64,000 bases of DNA from Lineus longissimus (GCF_910592395.1 NC_088313.1:64501-128500), one strand, 5' to 3'; counted from the first letter of the stretch, positions 12,201 to 24,911 are shown. Numbers and translations are program-made. The notes: generated by a model not told the origin, from the sequence alone.

Positions 12201-15200
12201 GAGTGGCCATGGGTGTCACTGCTTGAGCTGCACCTGGGCAGTGTGGCCATGGGTGTCACTGCTTGAGCTGCACCTGGGCAGAGTGGCCATGGGTGTCACT
12301 GCTTGAGCTGCACCTGGGCAGAGTGGCCATGGGTGTCACTGCTTGAGCTGCACCTGGGCAGTGTGGCCATGGGTGTCACTGCTTGAGCTGCACCTGGGCA
12401 GAGTGGCCATGGGTGTCACTGCTTGAGCTGCACCAGGGCAGAGTGGCCATGGGTGTCACTGCTTGAGCTGCACCTGGGCAGAGTGGCCATGGGTGTCACT
12501 GCTTGAGCTGCACCAGGGCAGAGTGGCCATGGGTGTCACTGCTTGAGCTGCACCAGGGCAGTGTGGCCATGGGTGTCACTGCTTGAGCTGCACCTGGGCA
12601 GAGTGGCCATGGGTGTCACTGCTTGAGCTGCACCTGGGCAGAGTGGCCATGGGTGTCACTGCTTGAGCGGCACCAGAGTGGCCATGTTGCCTACCTCTTT
12701 CATCGTCATGACGCCAGGTTTAGGGACGACCATATATTCTTTAACACAGTTCTGCTTTCCAAGGGCGACCTTCCCGCTCTGCAGAATGGTTACCATTGGT
12801 AACGGTAATCTGTATTTCTCAGTTGACTGGAATGATAATATGGGTGGTGTTACTTATCATTGAAACGATACAAAAGAAAAGATTGGCATTGTAAGACTTT
12901 AGGTGGAAGCTTCAAAATTTATCATCATCGTCATCATCTGGCATGGTGTCTTCTCTCTTGTGTATTTTGCCAATTTGATTATTTAACATCTTTTGATAAT
13001 TGAAAGAGACGATGCTAATTACTTGCATAATGCAGCTGGATATCAACAATACAACTGAGTGAATGGCGATCATATCACCTGGCCATGGCAATCTTTGCGG
13101 GCGGTCACATATTTTGGCCAGAGTCGAAGGGCCTTGTTTGATCAAAGTGAGTTAGACCAAATCATTTGTTCACTTCTTCCACAAACCACCTACCTCTGTT
13201 CTTCTGAGTGACACAATGTGTTCATACAGCTGTACTCTCTTGACGGCCGCCCCTGCCAAGCAGACACACGTGGAGACGGCTGCCACCGCATTACATCCAG
13301 GGTAGAGCTTCTCCAGGGGTTCCTCAGGTATGATTACAATGGCTGGAGCTTTTCCCTTTCCCCTGAAACATTACAACCAAGATTTGAATATAACCAATAC
13401 AGATAATGTTCTCACCTGAAAGCCACTTCCAAAGATTTGATGTCTCTCAACTTTGCAATGAACAACTGTGATATCCTGGCTTTTCAAAGACTTCATCTTA
13501 AACCTCGAGACATCAACATATTGGACCCACCATACAAAATGGGCAGATCCCGGATCCAGCAAAAAAAAGGGCTGCTCTAGAAGTTCACACTCAAAATCTG
13601 TGTCATTTTCAAATGGGAGGGGGGGTGCATTATTATTTCTTCTGAATTTGCCGCTCTGTACAATATGCCGGGGTGGCGCAGGAGAATATTTCATAGAGAT
13701 CATAAAGAGTTTGTATTGTACAGGGTGCTCTCCCAATTCCGAGATTCAGACAATGCAAGCCCACCACCATAGTTTTAAGGTGAAAGTTATGCCAACCTAT
13801 CACCATAGTTTCCCTATCATTTTGTTAACAGCTCTGCCTCAAGGAATGTGACTCACCACTTGTGGCTACCATAAACCATGGAACATAAAGGTTCCATGTC
13901 AAATGGTACCATTATTGCGTCCACAAAACAATCCACAGATTATAGAAGATGGTTGACATCACCATTGTATGTGCTGCACAGGCAAAATATGACAAAGAGA
14001 CATCAGTGCAAACATGCTGGGACAAGAGGGACGACCACTGAGAAGTTATTCGCGAGGCTGGACAGGGACAGAGCAGGTTAAAGGGAGATATGAGGTAGGA
14101 GCCAGGAGGCCAGAGAAGGTTACACTAAGTCCCCAATAGGAGTCTAAACTATTCATGTCTATACCAGCGTCCAATGTCAAACCCGACCATGTTCCCGAAT
14201 CATGCATGTACCACCAATGTCAGCCCCTAGCTGCTGCCTAAAGTCCCCCTTTAACTTATGATATATGCTATATACAAGAGAGGGATGGGGGTCTAATGAT
14301 ATTGGGCATTTTCGGCAAGGTGAAAGATGGGCTTGAACTTGCTGGAGGGGTCCATGCAGGCACAAGATGGTCCTACTAAAGAGAGAGTGTCATGTCTTCA
14401 TGCGCTACCTACTGACGTTTACCACTCCATGCACTACTTAACCTGTGTATAATATCATATCATTTTTATGTGACATTGATGTACATTAATGTATAATGTA
14501 CAGTCACTTTTTATCATCAGATGGCAAGCTGATTATGTCACACTGACAAAAGATCTTTGCTTTGTTGTTAAAAATCACCAATTAGTGTTCTATGGAAGGA
14601 AGAGACTAGGTGCTGATCTGACAGGGTTAGAGGATAAATGCATCGCCTTACCTCGCCTGCTTGCCTCCTCTGTTAGGGTGATCATGCAGAAAAGTGATGT
14701 GAAACCAGTTATTTAAATTTGTGCAATTACTCTAAAAACACAATCAGTGAAGCCTATGCCTCGGGTCTTGTGGGTTATGGTCCACATAGCACACAGGAAG
14801 TGTCATGCCCAAGTGTCTTGCCGGATACTCCTCATCTTGGCACACTGTAAATGTTTTGCCCAGGATCTTAACACAATAAAATATCTTTCTTACGAAACAA
14901 AATCTAATCAGACCGAATTGATTTCTGCACGACTCGTGACTTACTTGGGGGACTTGGGTGCTTTCTTGTCCTTCTCTGGTGTGGGTGCCGGGGCTTGTTG
15001 TACAACCTCGTCCCCACCCTCACCGGCGTTCTCCTTCTCTTCAACCTCCCTCTTCTCCTCATCTTTACGCATTTGATCAAAGAAACCACTGTCAAGAGAA
15101 ATACATGTTGTACATCACTTCAAGTCCACTCGATGTCAGTTCACATAAAATAGCATCATAAGACGCAAAAACCATGATTCAACAAAGGCAAACGAAATAT

Positions 15201-16622
15201 TGTACAAATTCCCAGCAAAACTGATATCAATGTTTTGGCCATCAACTGCTTTCTAATGTTGTATTGTCCGCACACTGCGCCAGGCGACCGATGAAAACCA
15301 GGTAGCTACCATTGGCTGCATGCTATTCGACACACACTGTAGAGAGCCAATAATTAATTCTAAAATACCTTGATATCGCCATTATTATGTCAAAGGGAAA
15401 CTCCACTTGCCTCGTCTTGAATGCAGAGGGTCTTGGCGATTCCTGGAACCCGGGTTATGATCAATATTCTTGCCCACTGATGAGGAGGCACTTTGATATT
15501 GAAACTGAACCCTCAGTGTCATGTCCAATTTGTTGATAACATGACATCATTGATTGGCTGATGAGCCATGCTGTGCCAAACCAGAGGTAATAGTAATGCA
15601 ACTCACTAAACGACTTCATCAACAGCTGCCTGATCGAGAGGATCCAACTCTTTCATCTTATCTGTGAATTCTCCATTTATGTAGTCAATAGCTGCTGTGA
15701 CAAACTCTTGTCTCTCAGTATCTTCTGTGTCTCGGTCCTCAGGTTTGCCACTTTCAGGTATTCTGTTCACACTGGAGGATATTGATGATGCCAGGCACTG
15801 AAAATGAGGCATTTCTATAGATGGACATAAGGTTTGCCAAAAATTGGATCTTCTTGAGCAGGCCCCAATTAAGTTTTGTCACTGATGCTGACAATTTGGC
15901 ATTATCTCCTTCAATTAAGTCCATTGACTGTACTTTAAAGGGAATTTCCTAAGAGCAATACAAAGCCCTTCCCGCGCATCAGTCCGTATCAAAGCTAACC
16001 TCAGTTGCATTCTCAGCACATTTCTGTACTTTACCTTTTCGAAATTTTTGACGAGGCAGTATACTTGAGTTTGGATGGTTGGCTGACCTTTGCTATCTAA
16101 TGCCTCTCTTGCCTTTAGTCTAGTGATTACTGGAGCTTTGGAAAATGTCTCAAAGTAGTTGCTCTGAAATACAAAACTGTCAAGTAAAATTCCTTGTTTG
16201 ATAAAAATTTTCAGGAATAGAATAAGTGATTCTTACCTTTTATCCATTTTTTCCATTTTTTCCTCTCAGTTAGACAGTTATAACAGGAAAGCAGATACTG
16301 ATGAGGAAGAGAAAAAGGGTTAGCAGTCTCATGCACCAGAAGTCTGAAAGGAAGTTAACTCTTACCATATCAACTGATGCTTTATCTTCAATCAGAGGGA
16401 AGGTGAGGCCACAGTTTGTCTCCGAGTGAAAAGGTTCTCATTGGTCAAGAATGCAGTACTTACCAAGTGACCATAGACGTCATGTGGGTCGTCATAAAAC
16501 ATGGCATTCATGATCTCCTCCATCTTCTCTGGCACGCCATTCTCCTTATAATAATGAACCGCTCGCTGTTTCAGCTCAAACAGTGCTCGTGCCTCTCTCG
16601 AGGCATTACGACTGGACATCAT
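6295..16622 (-). CDS. ENO4: Enolase 4 (ENO4), 12 coding exons
   Basis: Coding exons in gene order: 16622-16464, 16163-16035, 15797-15607, 15088-14945, 13362-13194, 12817-12695, 11135-11073, 9743-9582, 8306-8181, 7679-7484, 6934-6867, 6525-6295. All joins keep frame and give 586 aa, close to the roughly 630 aa of vertebrate ENO4. The N-terminal ENO4-specific region (YKENGVP, DVYGHL), the acidic/lysine-proline linker, and the enolase barrel ending in GAPCRGERVNKLNRLVEIEE are recognisable. ENO4 is a divergent enolase of the sperm flagellum. Several catalytic positions differ from classical enolases (N371, I416, R469), while the lysine of FLKMG (K520) remains, so ordinary enolase activity is doubtful. 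An acceptor-like TTTCCAG lies just upstream of the ATG, suggesting an additional 5' non-coding exon. Introns carry four minisatellites and one MITE. ANKRD53 starts divergently 1.2 kb away. Confidence 0.93.
7038..7244. repeat. Minisatellite, 71-bp unit, about 3 copies (ENO4 intron 10)
   Basis: Units start at 7038, 7109 and 7180 with GGCTTGCCC. The third copy is truncated and slightly diverged. Lies about 100 bp upstream (minus sense) of ENO4 exon 11. Confidence 0.9.
7922..8083. mobile_element. MITE with long terminal inverted repeats, copy 1
   Basis: About 160 bp whose ends are inverted copies: the left GCACTTGATTGGGGATAATG and the right, read in reverse, GCACTTGATTGGGAACAACG. Ends share TATAGAT. 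A sister copy sits at 37931-38068 with the same ends and the same internal GGTGACGTGACGACGGCCAA. It lies in the ENO4 intron between exons 9 and 10. It is non-coding, so it would need a transposase from elsewhere. Confidence 0.88.
8469..8788. repeat. Minisatellite, 80-bp unit, 4 copies (ENO4 intron 8)
   Basis: Units start with CACCAATACGACCC at 8469, 8549, 8629 and 8709. Only a few substitutions separate the copies, so the array is young. Confidence 0.95.
9001..9550. repeat. Minisatellite, 50-bp unit, 11 copies (ENO4 intron 8)
   Basis: CACTGGCATTCAAACCCA recurs every 50 bp from 9001 to 9501; two copies carry an A to T variant. The array ends 31 bp from the ENO4 exon 8 donor (exon edge at 9582). 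Confidence 0.97.
11971..12683. repeat. Minisatellite, 40-bp unit, about 18 copies (ENO4 intron 6)
   Basis: GGGTGTCACTGCTTGAGC recurs every 40 bp. Variants (AGG/TGG/TCG, GAG/GTG) are scattered among copies. The last, shortened copy ends only 11 bp from the donor of ENO4 exon 6 (exon edge at 12695). Confidence 0.97.
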
Positions 16623-17823
16623 ATTCCTGGAAATGTCTAGAAACAGCTGATATCTCCAAATTGAACAGGAATCTGATGATATCTTCTTGCTTTATGTTTA
16701 ATGCTGTATGGAATAAAAAAGGAAGCAATCGTCAATGATAATAAAGGAAGTGACTGTGTGCTGCAGCTTTACAGTGAGACAATACTTCACGTAGGTACTG
16801 CACTTGAAGAAGGAAGAATAAAGAGAAGATCCTGTGGTAGTCAAGTGAACCGTTTGTTTCAGGTAAAACGCATGACTGCGCTCAAACAAACTTCTCCCAA
16901 AAAGTCCATTGTCACCACATTATAGGCTAAATATAGTAAATCATCATCATCATGCATCGCAAGCACGTCATTTCCACTGGAAATGTTGCAATAATACGTC
17001 TCTTACGATTACAAGATGACATAAAAAGTCTAATGTGCAGGACTGAGGGATCATGTGATTGAGTGATTCATTTGACAGCTAGAAGTCAAGAGAAGAGCAG
17101 TAGGCCAAGTTTAGTCAGGCCTGTATTAATTTTTAAAGGGACAACTGTCATAAATCAGACCCAGACCCAGAATTGGCCTTGAAATGATCCCCGACTGACA
17201 GTTTTCTTCTTCTTCTTCTTGTAAATTTTACTCGGGTAGGACACCAATAGTTTATAAATACCGAGGGGTAGAGTGAGATGTCTTAGGGCCTATACCGAAC
17301 TAGACTATGGCAAAATTACATTATGATATCATACGATAAACACAAGACTGGAAATGCAGACCATGCATGCCATGTCCACCATATTGAAACGTTGCTATGC
17401 AAATGAATTGTGGGAAAAATATGCAGGGGGCGTGGTACTTTCGTCAGTTTAATATACTTTGCACAGGAATACGTACATTTTCGTCACCTAATTATACTAT
17501 TTCCTCAAGGATTATATTCAAAATGGTCGGTAATAGTCAAAGCGACTCATGAAAGTGTGCCGGATTGGTAGGAGAAGGGAATGAAGGTGTCACATTTCTT
17601 GATGACGATACTACCCCAACCACCTGCCAAGGCGTCCCCTATTTACGCCGCTAGGCGACGCTGCAAAAACCGGAAGTAAGCGAAGTCAAGGAAGCTTTCT
17701 GTGGAATGAAGAAGTCAATTTTCATCCAAAGAAATACTTTGTATTCAATAATTTAGGCATGCGATACAACAATTATGCCATAACTTTGTAGTGTGTTGTT
17801 TGATTGAACAAAAATAACCCGTA
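16623..17823. promoter_or_regulatory. Divergent promoter region between ENO4 and ANKRD53
   Basis: Roughly 1.2 kb separates the two start codons, which point away from each other. Visible candidate sites are an ETS-type ACCGGAAGTA at 17669-17678 and GTTGCTATGCAAAT at 17391-17404, which contains a perfect octamer (ATGCAAAT) and partly resembles an RFX X-box. A TTCTTC repeat is near 17207. The transcription starts are not visible, and part of this stretch may be an ENO4 5' non-coding exon. Motif calls are by eye. Confidence 0.5.
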
Positions 17824-20800
17824 ATGGAAGAAAAGAGAGGCCCCAGAGGGGGGCTTGGAGCAGTTCCTCCAAATCCAAAGTCTCGACCAAGAAAAATGCG
17901 ACAGTTGCTGGACAAGAAAATCGCCCCTGATGAGTTTATGGCTGCAGCAATTGGGGACGTTGAATGGTTGAAACAAAGCCTCAAGGAAAGAAACAAAGAA
18001 ATCACGTATGATGAAAATGTAAGCGACCTCTCGTCACGTATTTTCAATTTTGCACTATTGGCATTTGGGCCTTTTGCTTTGCAATTGGTGGGTTGGGCCT
18101 GGGGTCTATCAAACAGCTACTTCATAAGTTCCAGGCTTCCACTGTTAGTGTGATCCTGGCTTTTATCTAGAGAGGGAAACAAGACTGGTCACTGGTGACA
18201 GCCAAAATAAACTTCGTGAAACCTGTCTATCACCAGTACAGCAAGTACTTGGCATGACACATGACAGTGAAACATGACAGGACTTGTGAAAGTGTGTCAT
18301 AATCCACCATTCATGACACATGACAGTGAAACATGACAGGACTTGTGAAAGTGTGTCATAATCCACCATTCATGACACATGACAGTGAAACATGACAGGA
18401 CTTGTGAAAGTGTGTCATAATCCACCATTCATGACACATGACAGTGAAACATGACAGGACTTGTGAAAGTGTGTCATAATCCACCATTCATGACATTGAC
18501 AGGGGGCTGATGTAAGAAAAGGATTAGCCCTGCTTGCTCCTTACACATCTCACAATGGCCATCATTCGTCACAGCTATTTAGCCATTTTAACTATCATGT
18601 CACTAGTCTTGGCTGACTGTCTGAATGTAGGCCTTGATTACTCATTTTGACACTGTTCTTGCAATAGATGTGAAATCATTTTTTCACCATTTTTGGGAAG
18701 GAAGGCACAGCAATTCCACTAGCCGGAGTATAATTTCATTATAAAATTCCCATTATTTCTCCTAGTTTGACATGTTTGAAGGGTTTGAAGCAAGATAAAT
18801 AAAACTTATATTGGTCAAAGTCAGTCCATTGTTTGACCATTAATCAGTGACTTGGGCCTTGGTGCTATTCATGCTATTTTTAGAATTTCTCCTGTTTTTT
18901 AGTACTTTATCACAACCAAAAGATTGTCGCTCAAAAGCACCCAGTGCCTTTCCTCTTGTTAGACAATAGATGTTCTTGGATTATACATACAATAACAATC
19001 AACTTGACCCACAAGCTCACTCCCATTTGGAAGGTGAATGAAATGTAATGTTGATTGGTTATTGGTATGATGTAACCTTTCACCAAGGGTATTGACTTAT
19101 TGTGTTGTAATGTTGATTGGTTATTGGTATGATGTAACCTTTCACCAAGGGTATTGACTTATTGTGTTGGACCGCAAACTAATTGCTGCCACCTTTTGGC
19201 AATATACATTTGTATCATATGTATTCCCTCATTTCCTGTGACAGAAACATTCTCTAAATTTAAATAAGAGTTCTGATGCACTCGTCAAACGTTTATTGAT
19301 ATTTAGAATTATCCAGCCAAGCGATTCCCCCCCAAGAGCACACACTGCCAACTGAACCATATGGTTTATAAACATGTTATTCATGTTCCATTGCTTTTAA
19401 ATCAATATCATATTTCATTGAATAGGCTGAAGCACATCTATCATTCTGCCATTGTCATTGTCTGGTTTAGTGGCTTGAATGTGATCTATTATACTAGCAT
19501 ACAGAGCAAGGTGGTCTCTACGATAGCACCGGCTCGTAACTAATGTCAACTAACACACTTTGCACAGTGTGTGTTGGAAAGAATGGTCATGAGAATCTGA
19601 AATGCCTCTCAAAAAGGATAAGCTCCTCTCACAGAGAAAGGATAACTCAAAATCATCTTCAGCTGCGAGTGAATCTGAGTTGGATAAGCCACTGTTTTTA
19701 GGAACTGGTGGCAGTTTTGGTTTGAGCATTGACAGTGTTTGGGGACGGGTAAGTTAAGCTGTCTCGTGTTGTGTCTCCATTTTCTCTTACTAAAACGTCA
19801 GGTGATACCGTGTATTTTAAGCTGTACGTCTGGATATCATTGCATCTATTGAAGGTGGTGGATCGCTTGAGGAAATTAGCGTGGTGGGGTTTATCATACA
19901 ACATGCTTTGGAGATGGTGTCAGTTTACTTCACTATTCTTTTGATACCTGGTCCCCGGACACAAACAGAAAGTCTCCATGTTTACTGTCTTACTGCAGTT
20001 TCTATTGATGGGTTTTCAGTGTTCGGGTGCAGAAAATGTGCAAAAATCTGGCTGATCGAGGTGTGGCCAGTTGGAGATGCACTTTGTTTTAATAATGAGG
20101 TCACCGTCATGCAGGTCAGTTTGCTCATGGAGGGTACATGTACATAATAACCACAGTTAAGTGCTCATTGCAGGGGCTAACTGTGATCCATCTGCATGGA
20201 CGCTTAGACTGTCTGAGACTGCTCTAACTCTAATCCTATTCAATCTTGATGTCTTGCAGGGTCTAGCCCCCATCCACCTGGCTGCACTGCATGGACGCTT
20301 GGACTGTCTCAGACTGCTCTAACTCTAATCCTATTCAATCTTGATGTCTTGCAGGGTCTAGCCCCCATCCATCTGGCTGCACTGCATGGACGCTTGGACT
20401 GTCTGAGACTGCTCTAACTCTAATCCTATTCAATCTTGATGTCTTGCAGGGTCTAGCCCCCATCCACCTGGCTGCACTGCATGGACGCTTGGACTGTCTG
20501 AGACTGCTCTAACTCTAATCCTATTCAATCTTGATGTCTTGCAGGGTCTAGCCCCCATCCACCTGGCTGCACTGCATGGACGCTTGGACTGTCTGAGACT
20601 GCTCTAACTCTTATCCTATTCAATCTTGATGTCTTGCAGGGTCTAGCCCCCATCCACCTGGCTGCACTGCATGGACGCTTGGACTGTCTCAGACTGCTCA
20701 TCGAGAAGCACAAAGTGGATGTGAACCTTGTTAGCGGGACGGGCTGGCGGCCGATCCACTTGGCGATCAGTAACCAAACTGGCAAGAGGTCACTGCAATG

Positions 20801-23451
20801 TCTTGTTTACCTTTTGGAGCATGGAGCAGATGCCTCTGTGTAAGTACATGTATTGCATCAGTCACTCTAGTTTAAAGAGGCTGTTCCTGACTAAGCCTGT
20901 CCTGTTATCAGACACAGAGGCTGGAGTATTGCATCGGTCATTCTAGTTTAAAGAGGCTGTTCCTGACCAAGCCTGTCCTGTTATCAGACACAGAGGCTGG
21001 AGTATTGCATCAGTCACTCTGCTTTAAAGAGGCTGTTCCTGACCAAGCCTGTCCTGGTATCATACACAGAGGCTGGAGTATTGCATCATTCACTCTACTT
21101 TAAAGAGGCTGTTCCTGACCAAGCCTGTCCTGTTATCAGACACAGAGGCTGGAGTATTGCATCAGTCACTCTACTTTAAAGAGGCTGTTCCTGACCAAGC
21201 CTGTCCTGGTATCATACACAGAGGCTGGAGTATTGCATCAGTTACTCTAGTTTAAAGAGGCTGTTCCTGACCAAGCCTGTCCTGGTATCATACACAGAGG
21301 CTGCAGTATTGCATCAGTCACTCTAGTTTAAAGAGGCTGTTCCTGACCAAGCCTGTCCTGTTATCAGACACAGAGGCTGGAGTATTGCATCAGTCACTCT
21401 AGTTTAAAGAGGCTGTTCCTGACCAAGCCTGTCCTGTTATCAGACACAGAGGCTGGAGGAGCAGCCTTGGTTGTATGTCTCATTTGAAGGACAGACCATA
21501 AGATACAGGTCAGGTGTCCTGCTCAAGGACATACAGATGATACAACGGTGATCCTTGTTATTATTTGGGTGGCACTAGTCTACTACTATGTATACCTCTT
21601 AATGAGCATGTGATATCTGTCTCATATCGATTACGGCCTGATTTTTTTCAGGACGAATGAAGATGGTGTTACGCCGGTCCACCAAGCAGCGAGCGAGGGC
21701 CACGTCCAGTGTCTCAAGCTGCTCATTGATGTAAAGGCTAAGATAGATGCCAGGGATCGTAGAGGACATCTCCCCATCGACCTTGCCAAGTTATGGGGGC
21801 ATAGGAAGTGTGCGAGGTAAATATGGGTGCTGGTCAGGTCCGAGGCGGCTGGTCACTTCTGTTAGGAAATGCCATATGATTGCCAAGTAGATCCTGGCAG
21901 ACAAAAGATCAGAAATCCTTCTTTACATTCGTCAGACAAAATCAGTGCAACTGGAATCACTTCAGTTTTTGGTACTCGCTAGATAGAAGAAGCTGAGGGT
22001 GGTGAGGTGTCTTGCTCAACGCCCTCATGCAACTCATCCTCATTTGAAACAGTTGGAGCAAAGTTTCCAGATTTTATATCCAGTTATGCATGTGCATGAA
22101 TAAGTATCGTGGCAGTGTCTGATATGCACTGTTACTAGATATAAACTCTGCCGCACTATTTCAGAGGAGTATTGCCATATTGTATCTCGAGTTTCTACAA
22201 ATGTCTCATTTCTCTTCCAGAATCCTGGCGACTGAGAAGTGGCATCTGGACAAAGACTTCATCAGTAGAGAGATGCGTGAGCTGAAGAAGACCAAGATGC
22301 AGGCAGCACTACAGGAACTAGAAGACTTTGATAAGGAAGATGATGAACAGTTCTACGGTCAAACTGCCTTTAACGACTGGTTGACTGATCACGGGATACA
22401 AACACAGGGTTCCAACACGCCCAAACCAAAACCACCACGGCAGAGGAAGAAAGAAGCAGCCAAACCACCCGAGAAAAAGCCAGAAAAGATTTCAGAGCGA
22501 GTTGAGAATAAACCTGCAGAAAAGCGGCCTGTTGTTCTTGGTGGTCGACTACAACCAATAAAAGAGTCACTGTATAAGCCAAATAGTGTGTCATCTGGGC
22601 AGAGTGACATCAAGCAGCAGGAGCCACATCTGGTGCCGGAGAAACGGGTCCAGGTGGTCTCGCATGAGAGTGAGGAGGATGGCACACATGGCCACAGCAG
22701 CAGGTCGCCGTCAACGATGGCAAGCTCAAGTCCCGAGCGAGCGTTCTACGGGGACTTGAAGATGATGAAGGAGATATCACCCCATCAGGAGCTACTCTAC
22801 AGCACCGAGCCTCAGGAAACACACGAGGCAGCTTGGTATAATGAGAAGCCATGGAACAAATCCACCAAAGTCAAGGAAACATTTCATGAGTATCTGCCCC
22901 TACTGCCTGATGTCTACCCGCGGGATAACTTCACCATGATGCCACATAAACATGCCACACCACATGAGCTGAACATCTGGAAAAGTCCCAAAGTCTTTGT
23001 CACTAATGAATCGGAGCAAATAAAGCGCGCAGACGCGGAGGTGAATATCAAAAAGAAATTAGATGAAATGCAAATATCCCCGGAGGCACAAGAGGTTATT
23101 CTTAACCCAAATGGTGTTGATCGCCCAGTTCTGTTTAAATGTCAAAATATCATTGACGTGCCAACCAAGAAAAGGGTGTCCGAGTCAGCGATACCAAAGA
23201 CTGAGGCTGCCCTTCACTTGTCGAGTGATTTGAGGTCAGAGCTTGTCCGAAGGGCGCTGCTGGTTGAATTAGAGAAGAGAGCGCCCTCTAAAATATCTGT
23301 GGAGAGTTTCAGCTCTAACGGGAATAGAGAGGTGTTACCACCCAGGGAACGACTGCTCAAGGCATTTTCAAACTTCACCAAGCCAACATATTACCCGAAT
23401 ATCAATGGAGAGCAGTTTGATATCAACTTGGGACAAGTGAAAGCAGTGTGA
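17824..23451 (+). CDS. ANKRD53: Ankyrin repeat domain-containing protein 53-like (ANKRD53), 4 exons
   Basis: Exons 17824-18018, 20640-20839, 21652-21816 and 22221-23451 join in frame to 596 aa. Residues about 35-180 form ankyrin repeats (GLAPIHLAALHGRLDCLRLL, GWRPIHLAI, GVTPVHQAASEGHVQCLKLL, GHLPIDLAKLWGH). The following KWHLDKDFISREMRELKK segment and the C-terminal region with ESEE, lysine- and proline-rich stretches fit the ANKRD53 family. Human ANKRD53 has been linked to spindle function in mitosis; no role is shown here. The N-terminus is basic (PKSRPRKMRQLLDKK). Intron 1 has a 59-bp array and an exon-spanning array just before exon 2; intron 2 carries a 76-bp array starting 11 bp after the donor. 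A chance ATG upstream in intron 3 is excluded because the 22221 acceptor continues the ankyrin frame. Confidence 0.87.
18253..18488. repeat. Minisatellite, 59-bp unit, 4 copies (ANKRD53 intron 1)
   Basis: CATGACACATGACAGTGAAA starts each copy at 18253, 18312, 18371 and 18430; a fifth begins and breaks off. Copies look identical. Confidence 0.95.
19044..19167. repeat. Tandem duplication, 62 bp x 2 (ANKRD53 intron 1)
   Basis: The segment starting TGTAATGTTGATTGG at 19044 is repeated exactly at 19106. Confidence 0.9.
20165..20700 (+). repeat. Exon-spanning minisatellite at ANKRD53 exon 2 acceptor, 95-bp unit
   Basis: Each unit holds the end of intron 1 (about 35 bp, ending GATGTCTTGCAG) followed by the first 60 bp of exon 2 (GGTCTAGCCCCCATCCACC...). 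Acceptor copies lie before 20260, 20355, 20450, 20545 and the functional 20640, with a more diverged copy before 20172. In the upstream copies the exon frame reaches TAA right after CTGCTC, so only the last copy gives a coding exon. Confidence 0.95.
20851..21458. repeat. Minisatellite, 76-bp unit, 8 copies (ANKRD53 intron 2)
   Basis: TATTGCATCAGTCACTCTA recurs every 76 bp from 20851 to 21383 with scattered variants. The array begins 11 bp after the exon 2 donor. Confidence 0.96.
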
Positions 23452-23855
23452 GATGATGGGCTGTGTCTATCAGAGGGTGAATTGATACATTGACACTCAA
23501 ACACCCCAGACATCTGTTGAAGTAAATATGTTCCCTGGTGTCTATCTCGATTCTTTTGTTGGAGAGATATATTGATTCTTACTTGTATTTTCTACTGCTG
23601 GTGCCTTCCAATTTTACCAAAAATGAAAACGAATATTTCTACCAACTTTGTAACTGGTTTGATGTCAATGTCTGCTTGCACTGTTGTGAAAGCACATAAT
23701 AGTTGGATAACAACTAACTGGTTTGATTTGTGACCTGCACATTGTGACAGTTGAATGTTGATATATTTTTGACTCTGGATTATAACTATATTTCTATCAA
23801 CCCGATATGTTCTTAGGACTCCTCTATGAACTCTGTAAATAACATTATTTCTGGG

Positions 23856-23861
23856 AATAAA
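23856..23861 (+). terminator. Polyadenylation signal of ANKRD53
   Basis: Canonical AATAAA in the 3' flank, in a T-rich setting, about 405 bp after the stop codon. Cleavage site not determined. Confidence 0.6.
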
Positions 23862-24450
23862 TCTGACATTCTACCTCAAACAGAATTAACGGTCTTTCTT
23901 GTTGATTGCTGAAGGGAGAGCACAGACATCATTCGAACAGGGTGTTGTGAAGAACATTGCTACCTGTCGTGAGGCAAACCCCATTGTCTCTTGGGATATG
24001 AACTGATAACCAACCACATCCTCCCCCACCACCCAGTCTGTCCTCTGTTTGAAGCAAAGTGTAAAACAACCTGATGGGAGGATTCAGACACCAAGGTGAA
24101 ACTTGTGGGAAAGAGGCAAACCTGGAGACTATAGCCTAATGTTGTTCCCACTGGTCAATGACCTGGCTCAAGGACTAGGATGACCAGGCCAAACAAAAAA
24201 TTGTGTCCTTACGCTGCAGGATTGTGCCCTTGGTGAAGGTGCTACAGGCATCTTTTAGAATTGTCTGAACAAGACCGTTCTGAAAGATCGAAATTTGACC
24301 AGGATTTCTGGCCGCCAGATGGGTACATGTATTAAATCCTTGAATTGATAGAGAAAATAAAGCTGGAACTTCATGCATTGTATACATGCAAGCATTGTAG
24401 GCGAATCAATAAAAGCAATGTAATGTTTAGAACTGACCTATTTAAAGCAA

Positions 24451-24911
24451 CTGGGAGGCAACCTCAGCCGCTGGGAGGCAACCTCGGCCGCCCATCACAC
24501 TGGGAGGCAACCTCGGCCGCCCATCACACTGGGAGGCAACCTCGGCCGCCCATCACACTGGGAGGCAAGCTCAGCCGCCCATCACACTGGGAGGCAAGCT
24601 CAGCCCCCCATCACACTGGGAGGCAAGCTCAGCCGCCCATCACACTGGGAGGCAACCTCAGCCGCCCATCACACTGGGAGGCAAGCTCAGCCGCCCATCA
24701 CACTGGGAGGCAACCTCGGCCGCCCATCACACTGGGAGGCAACCTCAGCCGCCCATCACACTGGGAGGCAAGCTCAGCCCCCCATCACACTGGGAGGCAA
24801 CCTCAGCCCCCCATCACACTGGGAGGCAAGCTTAGCCGCCCATCACACTGGGAGGCAAGCTCAGCCGCCCATCATACTGGGAGGCAACCTCGGCCGCCCA
24901 TCATACTGGGA
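24451..24911. repeat. GC-rich minisatellite, 30-bp unit, about 15 copies
   Basis: CTGGGAGGCAACCTCGGCCG, with AACC/AAGC, CGG/CAG and CCG/CCC variants, repeats every 30 bp. The first unit is 20 bp. The unit is a multiple of three, so a long frame stays open across it; I do not regard it as coding. Confidence 0.95.
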
